A stretch of 64,000 nt of DNA. Source: Bacteroidales bacterium. GTDB taxonomy: Bacteria > Bacteroidota > Bacteroidia > Bacteroidales > ML635J-15. How positions within the stretch are numbered: the first letter of the stretch is position 1; each line of letters opens with the position of its first letter. This document shows, one piece after another, positions 54,559 through 63,496 of the stretch. A program made the translations under genes and the position numbers. Location: NCBI GenBank assembly GCA_016937855.1, contig JAFGVU010000195.1, forward strand, positions 1-64,000, written 5' to 3'. The notes under the pieces were generated by a model. That model had not been told where the DNA came from, ran no database searches, and saw nothing but the letters and a program-made list of their open reading frames with translations.

Positions 54559-57500
54559 ATGAAAAAGAAATTTACAATCATCTCAGTTTTACTTCTAATT
54601 AACAGTCTTGTTTTTTCACAAGATAACAATGAAAATTATCAAGCCTTGCCAATTCCTTATGAGAATAGCGCAGGATTAAGTTATGGACAAGTTGTTTCGA
54701 TAGATGGTAATTATGCTGCAATCGGATGCCCTGGATACGATAGTAATAGTGGTAAAGTCGAATTATTAGAGTATTCCGGTTCTTCGTGGGAAGTCGTTGC
54801 AGTACTAACATCCTCAAATGTAAATCCAGATGACAATTTTGGCTCAAGTGTTTGCATCAATCAAGACATAGTAATAATTGGTGCATACAATAACGATGAG
54901 TTAGGTACAAATGTAGGAATGGCCTATATATTTGAAAAGCCAAGTAGTGGATGGACAGATATGACAGAAACAGTTAAGCTATTTCCTTCCGATGGTGATA
55001 ATTCGGATCTTTTCGGGGTTTCAGTAGCTGTAAACAACGACATTGCGTACGTTGGAGCATCAGGTTGGGACGGTGATTTTTCATCCGAAGGTGCAATTTA
55101 TGTTTTTCAAAAAACATCAACAACTTGGGAAGATTTTGAAGAAATAGCAATGCTTAATTTGTCCGACCCCTCAAATATAGATCAACTTGGCAAAAGCATA
55201 TCTGTATATGATGATATTTTAGTAGCAGGCGTTTCGTATGATGATGAAAATGGGACAAACTCAGGAGCAGCTTATATATTTGAAAAACCTGTTTCAGGAT
55301 GGGCAAATGCCACAGAAACAGCCAAACTTACAGCAACCGACTGTTCGGAGTTTAATTATTTTGGTAACAGTGTATCTGTTTACGGAAATACTGTTGTTGT
55401 TGGCACAAGTGCTAGTAAAGGTGGATATATATTTGAAAAACCTATTACAGGATGGATAGATGCAACCCAGGATGCAAAATTAACTCAGAGCATTCCTGAA
55501 CAATATGACGGATTTGGCAAATTTGTTTCTATCGATGACCAAACCATAATTATAGGTGCTCCCTATAGTGATTATGATGGCATAATAAATAGTGGTTCAG
55601 CATATATTTATTCTAAACCAAGCACAGGTTGGGTAGATGCAGTTGAAAATGCTGTAATTTATTGTTCAAATTCTGAAGAAGATTTCTTGTTAGGAAGTGC
55701 TTTAGATATTAGTGGCGACATAATTGTTGTAGGCATACCTCTTTATAGTGTGGCTTACGCAAATCAGGGTGGCGTTTGTCTTTATCATAAACCTGTTTCT
55801 GGTTGGGTTAATAATAGCTCTGAAGACTATTTCTTAACTCCTTTACCATATTTGCATAATGCAGCGGAAAATGCCGGATATAGTGTTTCCATTTCCGGAG
55901 ATTATGCTGTAATGGGAGCTTATGGATATAACGACAATTCAGGATTAGCATACGTATTGTACTATGATGGTTCAAACTGGAATAATATTGCACAACTTTC
56001 TCCATCAGATGCAGAAAATGATGCACACTTTGGATATTCTGTGGCAATACACGATGATGTAATTGTAGTTGGGGCATATCAGAGTTATGATTCGCAATTA
56101 GGTAGTGGATCAATTTATGTTTTCGAAAAACCTATTGATGGGTGGTCTGATATGACAGAAACAGCAAAGCTAACAGCATCGGTTGAATCTGGAAGACACT
56201 TAGGATATGCTATAGCTTTTGATGGAAATACTATTGTTGCAGGAGCACCTTTTGACAATATTGATGGCGTAATAACTATGGCAGGTAGTGTTTATGTTTT
56301 TGAAAAACCTGAAGATGGTTGGGCCACAGGACATGAAAATGCCATTTTACAAGCATCAGACCCCGAAGCATCTGACTATTTTGGTAGCTCAGTGGCTGTC
56401 GAAAATGATATAATTGTTGTTGGACATTATATCGATAACGAAAACGGTAATAGCTCTGGCTCTATATATGTGTATGAAAAATCTGGCGAAAATTGGATAA
56501 ATGCAACTGAAACAACAAAATTTTCTTCAAGCAACTCGGAGGCAAATTGCTACTTCGGATATTCAGTCGATATTAGTAACCAAATAATTGTTGCGGGTTC
56601 TTTTCCTCAATTATCAAGCATTGCCGGATTTGCATCTGTATTTCAAAAAGATGAAGGTAATTGGGTAGAGTTGGCTAATTTATCAAATTCTGATGCTACA
56701 AGCAGCGACAATTTTGGAATTGATGTTTCAATCGATAACGATATTATAGTTGTTGGCGCAAACAATAATAGTAGTAGTGGAGCTTCTTACCTTTTTAAGC
56801 AAGCATCAACAGGATGGACAAACATGACAGAAACAATAAAACTTACCGCTTCGGATGCAACAGAAAATGATTACTTTGGAATAAATACAGATATTCAAAA
56901 CGGTAAAATTATTATTGGAGCAAACGGATTAGATTCTAATGGTAGTGAATCCGGTGGAGCATATTTATTCTTATTGCCTTATGTTTTAGAAGAACCCGAA
57001 AGTATTAGTAATGTATGTGGAAATGAAGTTGTGTCTTTTGATATTTCTGCTGTTGCCACCGGATACCAATGGCAAATTAGCGACGAAGATGGAATAGTAT
57101 TTTCCGATATAAATGATGATGAGGTATTTACTGGATATGATTCAGAATCTTTGGTAGTTAATCTCAATTCTAATTTAGATAATCTTTATGTAAGATGTAA
57201 TGTTTTTGGTGGCGATGAATTTATTTCTGTTGGTCCATATCAAATTTTATTAGAAAATGAATTGCCCGAATTAGAAGTACAAAACATAGAAATATTTACA
57301 GATGAATCTGGCTTTGCATATCTTAACTCTAGCGACTTAGTTGTTTTAGCATCAGATAATTGTATGATTGAGGATACAATTTTAAGTCAATCTGTATTTA
57401 ACTGCGATGAAAACTCTGTTTTTGTTGATGTTGCCGTAATTGATATTTCAGGAAATTCTTATGTGCAAGTGTCTAATGTAACTGTTACAGACACAATCAA

Positions 57501-58014
57501 GCCCGAAATAAATTGTGCAGAATCTATAAATGTTGTTGCAGACCAAGGACAACAATATTACACTGTACAAGGAACCGAAATAGATCCTACCAACGCAGCC
57601 GACAACTGTGGAGTGGAAAGCATTTTAAACGATTTTAATAATTTGTCATCCTTAGCAAATGTCCAAATTCCTGATGGAAATACAACTATTATTTGGACTG
57701 CAACAGACAATTCAGGCAATCAAAACACCTGTACCCTTAATATATTTGTTGACCAATATGTTGGATTTAACGATTTAACTAATCCTAATACTATTGCATA
57801 CCCAAATCCATTTAACAATTATCTAAACTTAGAAAATCAAACTAATTCTAAAAATGTAAACTTTGAAATATGCGATGCATTGGGACAAATTCTTATTGCT
57901 GGCAAAGTTGATCATTTAAGCCGCATCGACACTAGTGAATTACCTTTCGGAGCATACATTTTAAAAATTAAAAACGAGAAAAATACTAGCATTATTAAAA
58001 TTATTAAAGAGTAA
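54559..58014 (+). CDS. T9SS-exported FG-GAP protein with two predicted 7-bladed propellers
   Basis: An 1151-residue surface or secreted protein. Signal peptide ends VFSQ (about residue 21). Residues about 30-820 contain 14 FG-GAP-like repeats of about 50-60 residues (FGSSVAVENDIIVVG ... GSAYIFEKP..GW.. pattern). Repeats 1 and 8 resemble each other and both follow a similar lead (YQALPIPY and YFLTPLPY), consistent with two 7-blade propellers from an internal duplication. Then an Ig-like region, a HYR-like module (about 985-1070, IIWTATDNSGNQNTCT), and a type A T9SS sorting domain (AYPNPFNNYLNLE ... GAYILKIK). Ligand unknown. Confidence 0.87.
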   Translation: MKKKFTIISVLLLINSLVFSQDNNENYQALPIPYENSAGLSYGQVVSIDGNYAAIGCPGYDSNSGKVELLEYSGSSWEVVAVLTSSNVNPDDNFGSSVCINQDIVIIGAYNNDELGTNVGMAYIFEKPSSGWTDMTETVKLFPSDGDNSDLFGVSVAVNNDIAYVGASGWDGDFSSEGAIYVFQKTSTTWEDFEEIAMLNLSDPSNIDQLGKSISVYDDILVAGVSYDDENGTNSGAAYIFEKPVSGWANATETAKLTATDCSEFNYFGNSVSVYGNTVVVGTSASKGGYIFEKPITGWIDATQDAKLTQSIPEQYDGFGKFVSIDDQTIIIGAPYSDYDGIINSGSAYIYSKPSTGWVDAVENAVIYCSNSEEDFLLGSALDISGDIIVVGIPLYSVAYANQGGVCLYHKPVSGWVNNSSEDYFLTPLPYLHNAAENAGYSVSISGDYAVMGAYGYNDNSGLAYVLYYDGSNWNNIAQLSPSDAENDAHFGYSVAIHDDVIVVGAYQSYDSQLGSGSIYVFEKPIDGWSDMTETAKLTASVESGRHLGYAIAFDGNTIVAGAPFDNIDGVITMAGSVYVFEKPEDGWATGHENAILQASDPEASDYFGSSVAVENDIIVVGHYIDNENGNSSGSIYVYEKSGENWINATETTKFSSSNSEANCYFGYSVDISNQIIVAGSFPQLSSIAGFASVFQKDEGNWVELANLSNSDATSSDNFGIDVSIDNDIIVVGANNNSSSGASYLFKQASTGWTNMTETIKLTASDATENDYFGINTDIQNGKIIIGANGLDSNGSESGGAYLFLLPYVLEEPESISNVCGNEVVSFDISAVATGYQWQISDEDGIVFSDINDDEVFTGYDSESLVVNLNSNLDNLYVRCNVFGGDEFISVGPYQILLENELPELEVQNIEIFTDESGFAYLNSSDLVVLASDNCMIEDTILSQSVFNCDENSVFVDVAVIDISGNSYVQVSNVTVTDTIKPEINCAESINVVADQGQQYYTVQGTEIDPTNAADNCGVESILNDFNNLSSLANVQIPDGNTTIIWTATDNSGNQNTCTLNIFVDQYVGFNDLTNPNTIAYPNPFNNYLNLENQTNSKNVNFEICDALGQILIAGKVDHLSRIDTSELPFGAYILKIKNEKNTSIIKIIKE

Positions 58015-58079
58015 ATTCAAGTTGCGACATCATAAATATTGTAAACAAAACAAGTAAATATAAATCTTAAAAATAAAAA

Positions 58080-60602
58080 ATGATGAAAACGATTGATGAA
58101 AATTTTAGCAGAAATCATAGTTATGTAAGAATAAGATTAAGTAGTTTATTATCCTTTTATAAAAAGAAAATAGATACAATCCTAGGGTTATTTTTAGTGA
58201 TAAGTATAATGGCAATCAGTTCAACCATTACCGCTCAAGAATATTCGTTTGAATATAACCTAATAAACAACGGACTTGCAGAAATTAGTGTTGGAGAGCA
58301 TTCGAACTTTGAATTTGCAGACCTTGATGCCGATGGCGATTTAGATTTATATGTAGGTTTGGATGATGCCCATATAAAGAAATATATTAACGATGGAGAT
58401 GCGAGTTTTACACCTTCAACAAATCTGCAAGCAGATGGATTAGATATTAATGCAGCTGGTTCTAATGTTAACCCTTCATTTGCTGATATGGATAATGATG
58501 GAGATTTAGATTTGTTTATACCTAATAATTCTAGAATAGAAATGTTTATAAATGATGGAGAAGGAAATTTTTCGACAGTAGGCAACATTCAGGCAGATGG
58601 AACTGATATATATTTGGAAGGCAACTCCTCTTTAGCTTGGGAGGATATTGGTAATGATGGAGACTTAGATTTGTTTGTAGGAGATTTTTTGGGAAATGTT
58701 AAAGTGTATCTAAATAATGGCAGTGCCGAATTTGTTGAAGCTTCTAATTTGCAAGCAGATGGTACAGAAATAGATTATAATGATGAAATAGGAATTTCAT
58801 TTGCTGATATAGACAATGATTCTGATAATGATTTGTATATTTGTAATATCTCAGGATATATAGATGTATTTTCAAATAATGGCTCGGGGATTTTTTCATT
58901 TTCAGAAACTTTATCGGCAGATGGTACACAAATAGTTGCTGGCTGGTCTGCCATACCACAATTTGCCGATTTGGACGATGATGGTGATTTGGATTTATAT
59001 TTTCGGGATAATAGTAATTTTATTCAGATATTTCTAAATGATGGATACGGCGTATTCACAACTTCTGGAAATGTTCAAGCTATTAACCCTGAAATAGATT
59101 TAGGCTCGTATTCGAGCCCTGTATTTGCAGACTTTGACACGGATGGTGATTTAGATTTGTATGCAGGCTGCGATGCTGGCTACATAAAAGTGTTTTCTAA
59201 CGATGGCAATGCTAATTTCTCATTTGAGTCTAATCTTCAAGCAGATGGAACAGAGATTAACTTTGGCGAAAGATCTGTCCCTGTTTTAGCCGACTTAGAT
59301 TTAGATAGCGATTTAGATTTTTACATTGGCAATGAGGATGGGAATGTTGAGATTTTTTATAATGATGGAAGTGGCGTTTTTTCTTCGGGGGGCAAACTTC
59401 AAGCCGATGGTTCTGATATTGATGTTGGCTTTAACTCAAGTCCCGAATTTGCAGATCTTGATAATGATGGAGACCTAGACTTATATGTTGGTGAAAGATA
59501 TGGTAGCATAAAATGCTTCATCAATGATGGTCTAGGAGTTTTTACCGCATCAACAAATCTATATGCCGATGGTGAAGAACTAAATATTGGTTCCTACTCA
59601 AATCCAACTTTCGCCGACATTGATAATGATAACGATTTAGATTTATTGGTTGGCGAAGTTATTGGTGACATAAATATATTCGCTAACGATGGCAATGGTA
59701 ATTTTGAGTCAATTGGCACTCTTGAGGCAGATGGCAATGAGATTAATTGTCTTTATGGTAAGGTTGTCTTTGCAAATGTTTTTAACTCGTGTTCTAAAGA
59801 GTTATTTCTAGGTAATAAGTACGGAACTATACAGTATTTTAGTTTTGTTGATACAACAGCCCCTGATGTTCCAATAATTGCAGAAGTAACTGCAGAGTGT
59901 TCAATTATTGTAAATCCTCCAACCGCTAACGATAATTGTGGCATAGAGATAACCGGAACAACAACCGATCCAACAGAATATAGCGAACAGGGAACATATA
60001 CAATTAATTGGAGCTTTGTGGATGATGCTGGTAATACTTCAACTCAAACACAAAATATTATTCTACAAGATGTTACTCAACCAACAATTACTTGTACTGA
60101 AAATCAAACAATATATGCTAATGAATTAGATAACTACATTGTACAGGGAACAGAATTTGATCCGGGTTCAATTTTTGATAATTGTGAAATTGCCAACATA
60201 GTTAATGACTTTAATAGTTCTGAAACCTTAGAAAATGTGCAACTTGAAGTTGGCACGCATAGTATAATGTGGACAATTACTGATGAAGCAGGAAACTCCA
60301 ATACATGTACTTCACAAATAATTGTTGAAGATTTTGTCGGAATAGATTCCCATCAATCCAATACTATATCAGTATTTCCTAATCCTGCAAACAAAATTGT
60401 ATATTTCAGTTTTAAAGATAATTATTCGATTGATATTTTAAATGTTAGGATGTTTGACATTACAGGTAAAGAAGTTTATTACAAAAAAAGCACAGAGTCG
60501 AACATATTTTCATTAGATATTTCATCTTTTAAAAACGGGATATATATTGTATCTATTGAATCAGAAAACCAAATTAGTTACACTAAAATTGTTAAACAAT
60601 AA
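58080..60602 (+). CDS. T9SS-exported calcium-repeat (VCBS/FG-GAP) protein
   Basis: An 840-residue exported protein. The N-terminus is long: about 33 residues, including RIRLSSLLSFYKKK, before the hydrophobic core, with cleavage after TITAQ (about 53). Nine full repeats and one partial repeat of about 54 residues follow, each opening FADxDxDGDLDLY, a DxDxDG calcium-binding loop, and closing with LQADGTEI. Two HYR-like modules follow (about 592-755), the second closely matching that of the neighbouring propeller protein (VQGTEFDP ... TDEAGNSNTCT). The end is a type A T9SS sorting domain (VFPNPANKIVYFS ... NGIYIVSIE). Probably a calcium-stabilised adhesin or sugar-binding protein. Confidence 0.87.
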   Translation: MMKTIDENFSRNHSYVRIRLSSLLSFYKKKIDTILGLFLVISIMAISSTITAQEYSFEYNLINNGLAEISVGEHSNFEFADLDADGDLDLYVGLDDAHIKKYINDGDASFTPSTNLQADGLDINAAGSNVNPSFADMDNDGDLDLFIPNNSRIEMFINDGEGNFSTVGNIQADGTDIYLEGNSSLAWEDIGNDGDLDLFVGDFLGNVKVYLNNGSAEFVEASNLQADGTEIDYNDEIGISFADIDNDSDNDLYICNISGYIDVFSNNGSGIFSFSETLSADGTQIVAGWSAIPQFADLDDDGDLDLYFRDNSNFIQIFLNDGYGVFTTSGNVQAINPEIDLGSYSSPVFADFDTDGDLDLYAGCDAGYIKVFSNDGNANFSFESNLQADGTEINFGERSVPVLADLDLDSDLDFYIGNEDGNVEIFYNDGSGVFSSGGKLQADGSDIDVGFNSSPEFADLDNDGDLDLYVGERYGSIKCFINDGLGVFTASTNLYADGEELNIGSYSNPTFADIDNDNDLDLLVGEVIGDINIFANDGNGNFESIGTLEADGNEINCLYGKVVFANVFNSCSKELFLGNKYGTIQYFSFVDTTAPDVPIIAEVTAECSIIVNPPTANDNCGIEITGTTTDPTEYSEQGTYTINWSFVDDAGNTSTQTQNIILQDVTQPTITCTENQTIYANELDNYIVQGTEFDPGSIFDNCEIANIVNDFNSSETLENVQLEVGTHSIMWTITDEAGNSNTCTSQIIVEDFVGIDSHQSNTISVFPNPANKIVYFSFKDNYSIDILNVRMFDITGKEVYYKKSTESNIFSLDISSFKNGIYIVSIESENQISYTKIVKQ

Positions 60603-60607
60603 AACTT

Positions 60608-61135
60608 ATGAAAACACTAATATCTATATGTCTAATTTTTCTGGGCTTACCTGTTTTTACTCAGACAAATACTGTATTAAAAAAACAAATGTTTTGCACT
60701 GCGATACAAAACTTAAGTACTTCACCATATTATGTGGTAATAAATGTAAAAAACCATAAAACAGGAAGCTTCGAGGAGCTTTGCATAGACACTCATTCTT
60801 TATCTAAACTTATAAATATTAACAAATACGACTGTGATAAAAATTCTGATTTGCAATTTGAATTTGATGAAAAAACTTTGGATGATTTGTACACTCGCAT
60901 CTACACTCGAGAAGAGCTGAAGCTATATGAAGATTCAATAAAAAATCTGGACTTATGGCCTGATATAAAAACAGGGAAAACCATTAGTAAAGTTTTTAAG
61001 CAAACTGAATTTAAACAACAAATTATGTTTGCACATATTTTATTCAACAATGGATTTATGGTGTCGCGTTCTTGTTTAGCCGGGAATATTATTAATTTTA
61101 TTACCTATGAAAATGATATAAAACCGCATTTTTAA
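60608..61135 (+). CDS. Small secreted protein of unknown function
   Basis: A 175-residue protein with a signal peptide (ends PVFTQ, about residue 18). The mature part has at least four cysteines (CTAIQN, LCIDTHS, YDCDKN, RSCLAG) and is mostly polar. No T9SS sorting domain and no family recognised. It starts 5 bases after the preceding stop, so it is in the same transcript as the calcium-repeat protein and may work with it in the periplasm. Confidence 0.75.
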   Translation: MKTLISICLIFLGLPVFTQTNTVLKKQMFCTAIQNLSTSPYYVVINVKNHKTGSFEELCIDTHSLSKLININKYDCDKNSDLQFEFDEKTLDDLYTRIYTREELKLYEDSIKNLDLWPDIKTGKTISKVFKQTEFKQQIMFAHILFNNGFMVSRSCLAGNIINFITYENDIKPHF

Positions 61136-61218
61136 GTCAATAAATTATTCTTTTTATAATAATACTATTTTAATTATAAGTGAGTGTTAGTTTAGTTTTA
61201 AATAATAAATTATACGAT

Positions 61219-61707
61219 ATGAAATTAAAATTACTAAGGTTATATTTAGTCTTTCTATTCGGACTAGGACTGACAGGACTACAAGCACAAGAAAGCGTTA
61301 ACGGCACAGGCGGTAATGCTTCGGGCAGCGGAGGCTCAGTAAGTTATTCAGTTGGACAGGTTGGGTATCAAACTCATTCCGGAACAAGCGGCTCAATAGC
61401 CGAAGGAATTCAACAACCTTATGAAATTTCGGTAGCATCGGAATTAGAAGAAGCCAAAGGCATAAATCTTTCAGTTTCGGCTTATCCTAACCCAACAACC
61501 GATTTCCTAAATTTGAAAGTTGAGAATTTTGACAACACAAATTTGTCGTATCAGCTTTTCGACATAAACGGAAAACTTTTTGAAAGCAAAAAAATCACAG
61601 GCGACCAAACAAGCATTGTTATGAGTAATCTTGTGTCAGCAACGTATTTTGTAAAAGTAACCGAAAGCAACAAAGAAGTAAAAACGTTTAAAATCATTAA
61701 AAATTAA
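61219..61707 (+). CDS. Small T9SS type A sorting-domain protein
   Basis: A 162-residue protein from MKLKLLRLY; the longer frame from 61180 (GTG) adds a poor N-terminus ahead of the signal peptide. Signal peptide ends GLQAQ. The mature part has a Gly/Ser-rich start (NGTGGNASGSGGSVSYSVGQVGY), a short linker, and a complete type A T9SS sorting domain (AYPNPTTDFLNLK ... TYFVKVTESNKEVKTFKI). The opening, from ESVNGTGG to IQQPYEI, recurs in many small Bacteroidota secreted proteins (from memory). It is followed by a strong Shine-Dalgarno sequence for the next gene. Confidence 0.85.
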   Translation: MKLKLLRLYLVFLFGLGLTGLQAQESVNGTGGNASGSGGSVSYSVGQVGYQTHSGTSGSIAEGIQQPYEISVASELEEAKGINLSVSAYPNPTTDFLNLKVENFDNTNLSYQLFDINGKLFESKKITGDQTSIVMSNLVSATYFVKVTESNKEVKTFKIIKN

Positions 61708-61712
61708 GGAGG
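61707..61712 (+). promoter_or_regulatory. Canonical Shine-Dalgarno sequence AGGAGG
   Basis: AGGAGG with 7 bases to the ATG at 61720. Bacteroidota genes rarely use such sequences; no other start in the window that I inspected has one. It fixes the start of the following gene. Confidence 0.7.
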
Positions 61713-61719
61713 AATAAAT

Positions 61720-62826
61720 ATGAAAAAGTTATTTACAATTTTAGTAGCCGTATTATTAACGGCAACAGTGTGGGCACAAGCACCACAAAAAATGAGTTAT
61801 CAGGCAGTAATTCGTAACAGCAGTGATGTTTTAGTTACTAATACCCAAGTTGGAATGGAAATAAACATCCGCCAAGGTTCACAAACTGGAACCATTGTTT
61901 ATACCGAAACGCAAACCCCAACAAGTAATGCCAATGGCTTGGTAAGTATTGAAATAGGTGGCGGTGCAGGTTTTAACACCATCGATTGGGCAAACGATAC
62001 TTATTATATCGAAACCAAAACCGACCCAACAGGAGGAACAACATACACTATAACAGGCACAAGCCAATTATTAAGTGTGCCTTATGCTTTGCATGCAAAA
62101 AGTGCTGAAAGTGTTTCAGGAACAATAACAGAAACCGACCCTATATATGTGTCAAGTCAGGCAGCGAACATTACAGAAAATGATATTTTTAACTTAAGTA
62201 ATTTATCAGGAGAAAATACTGGAGATCAGAATTTGAATTTTTTAGTTACAAAACTTGCTTTAGCTGATTCTATTGCTCAGTTGCGCAGCGAAATACAAAT
62301 AGTGGCAACATATTCTGTTGGTGACTATGCACAAGGAGGTGTTGTTTTTTTCGTTGATGAAACGGGACAGCATGGATTAGTTTGTTCTAAAGAAAACCAA
62401 AACGGTGGTAGCGGTATTCGTTGGTATGCAGGTACAAATGGTGTAACACAGGCACTAGGTGATGGATTATATGCAGGCGAAGCAAATACAGCAATAATTA
62501 TTGCAGCGCAAATAGCTATTGGAGATGATTATGCAACTTATGCTGCTCGGATATGCAATGAGTTGCTTGTTACCGAGGGGGATATAACATATGGCGATTG
62601 GTATTTGCCCTCTAAATATGAGCTAAATTTAATATATGAAAATAAATCGATCATTGAAGCAACTTCGCTGGCAAATGGTGGACAATCTTTTATAGAAGGA
62701 TATTATTGGTCTTCTACTGAATTTGAATACGATCTTTCGAAGGTTCAGAAATTTGATAGTACTGGTAATCAAGTTAGTGGGTTTAAAAATAGTCTATGCT
62801 ATGTTAGAAGTATTCGCTCTTTTTAA
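61720..62826 (+). CDS. Secreted protein with C-terminal DUF1566 (Lcl-like) domain
   Basis: A 368-residue exported protein. Signal peptide ends VWAQ (about residue 20). Residues about 21-130 form an N-terminal module widespread in Bacteroidota secreted proteins (PQKMSYQAVIRNSSDVLVTN ... LLSVPYALHAKSAES). A short linker leads to a C-terminal DUF1566/Lcl-like domain (about 205-368): YAQGGVVFFVDETGQHGLV, YGDWYLPSKYELNLIYEN, YYWSSTEFE and CYVRSIRSF. Such domains resemble C-type lectin-like folds and may bind collagen or sugars in other bacteria. No T9SS sorting domain is seen. It is coupled to the preceding small secreted protein. Confidence 0.83.
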   Translation: MKKLFTILVAVLLTATVWAQAPQKMSYQAVIRNSSDVLVTNTQVGMEINIRQGSQTGTIVYTETQTPTSNANGLVSIEIGGGAGFNTIDWANDTYYIETKTDPTGGTTYTITGTSQLLSVPYALHAKSAESVSGTITETDPIYVSSQAANITENDIFNLSNLSGENTGDQNLNFLVTKLALADSIAQLRSEIQIVATYSVGDYAQGGVVFFVDETGQHGLVCSKENQNGGSGIRWYAGTNGVTQALGDGLYAGEANTAIIIAAQIAIGDDYATYAARICNELLVTEGDITYGDWYLPSKYELNLIYENKSIIEATSLANGGQSFIEGYYWSSTEFEYDLSKVQKFDSTGNQVSGFKNSLCYVRSIRSF

Positions 62827-63496
62827 AATTGGATAATTATCAATGGAATTTGTTCTTTTTAATCTTTTTTAATGTAAACTTATTCTATGACAAGTCAAAA
62901 AGTGAAACGTATTATTACATTTACTAAAACTTAATCAGTACAAGTCGAAGCATAACAAAAGTTTTATTTCAGCAGATGTCCTATATAGTTATGATAAATC
63001 AATAATGTTATTGAATTTAATATTTTTATATTTAGTCTTGTATATATAGATAAATTCAAAATACGAAATGTGTAAATATTATTTCTCACAAAGAAAATAC
63101 ATATGAATATTTGTATTTTTAAACTTTGACTAAACATTTAACATACGCCTTAACAACTGTTTTATTGCTTATTAAATTTCGATGGAAATTTAGCAACATC
63201 AAAACTATTGCCAAGAAGAGTTAATATCTTTTGAGAATCCCATCAAAAAGTATTAAACTAAAGTTGTTGTAAATATCTTGTAATAATGGATTTGTCGTAT
63301 CTCTGTATTGTTTGGGTTGGAAATTTGGTGAGTTTTATTAGTTATAAAACATAAGGGTAGCTAATATTTTTTATAAATATTTATTGTTTGTGTTTTTGTC
63401 AGTTAACAGAAATTCTTTAACCTTTTTTCATGTTTTTCTTTTGATTTGATGTAATTTTTATATATTTACATTTCGTTACATTTAATTTATTAAAGC
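62827..63496. other. Long intergenic region before the SusC-like gene
   Basis: About 670 AT-rich bases without a supported gene. The largest ATG-started frame noticed (63286-63354) has 22 codons and no homologue in memory. No exact TAnnTTTG box was found near the SusC-like start, though TATTGTTTG-like sequences occur at about 63310 and 63380. Such long leaders before SusC genes often hold anti-sigma or AraC-type control sites, which cannot be recognised here. Confidence 0.5.

Noticed and set aside
63286..63354. Short frame ATG to TAA of 22 codons before the SusC-like gene
   Set aside because: Too short, no start signal, no recognisable product.
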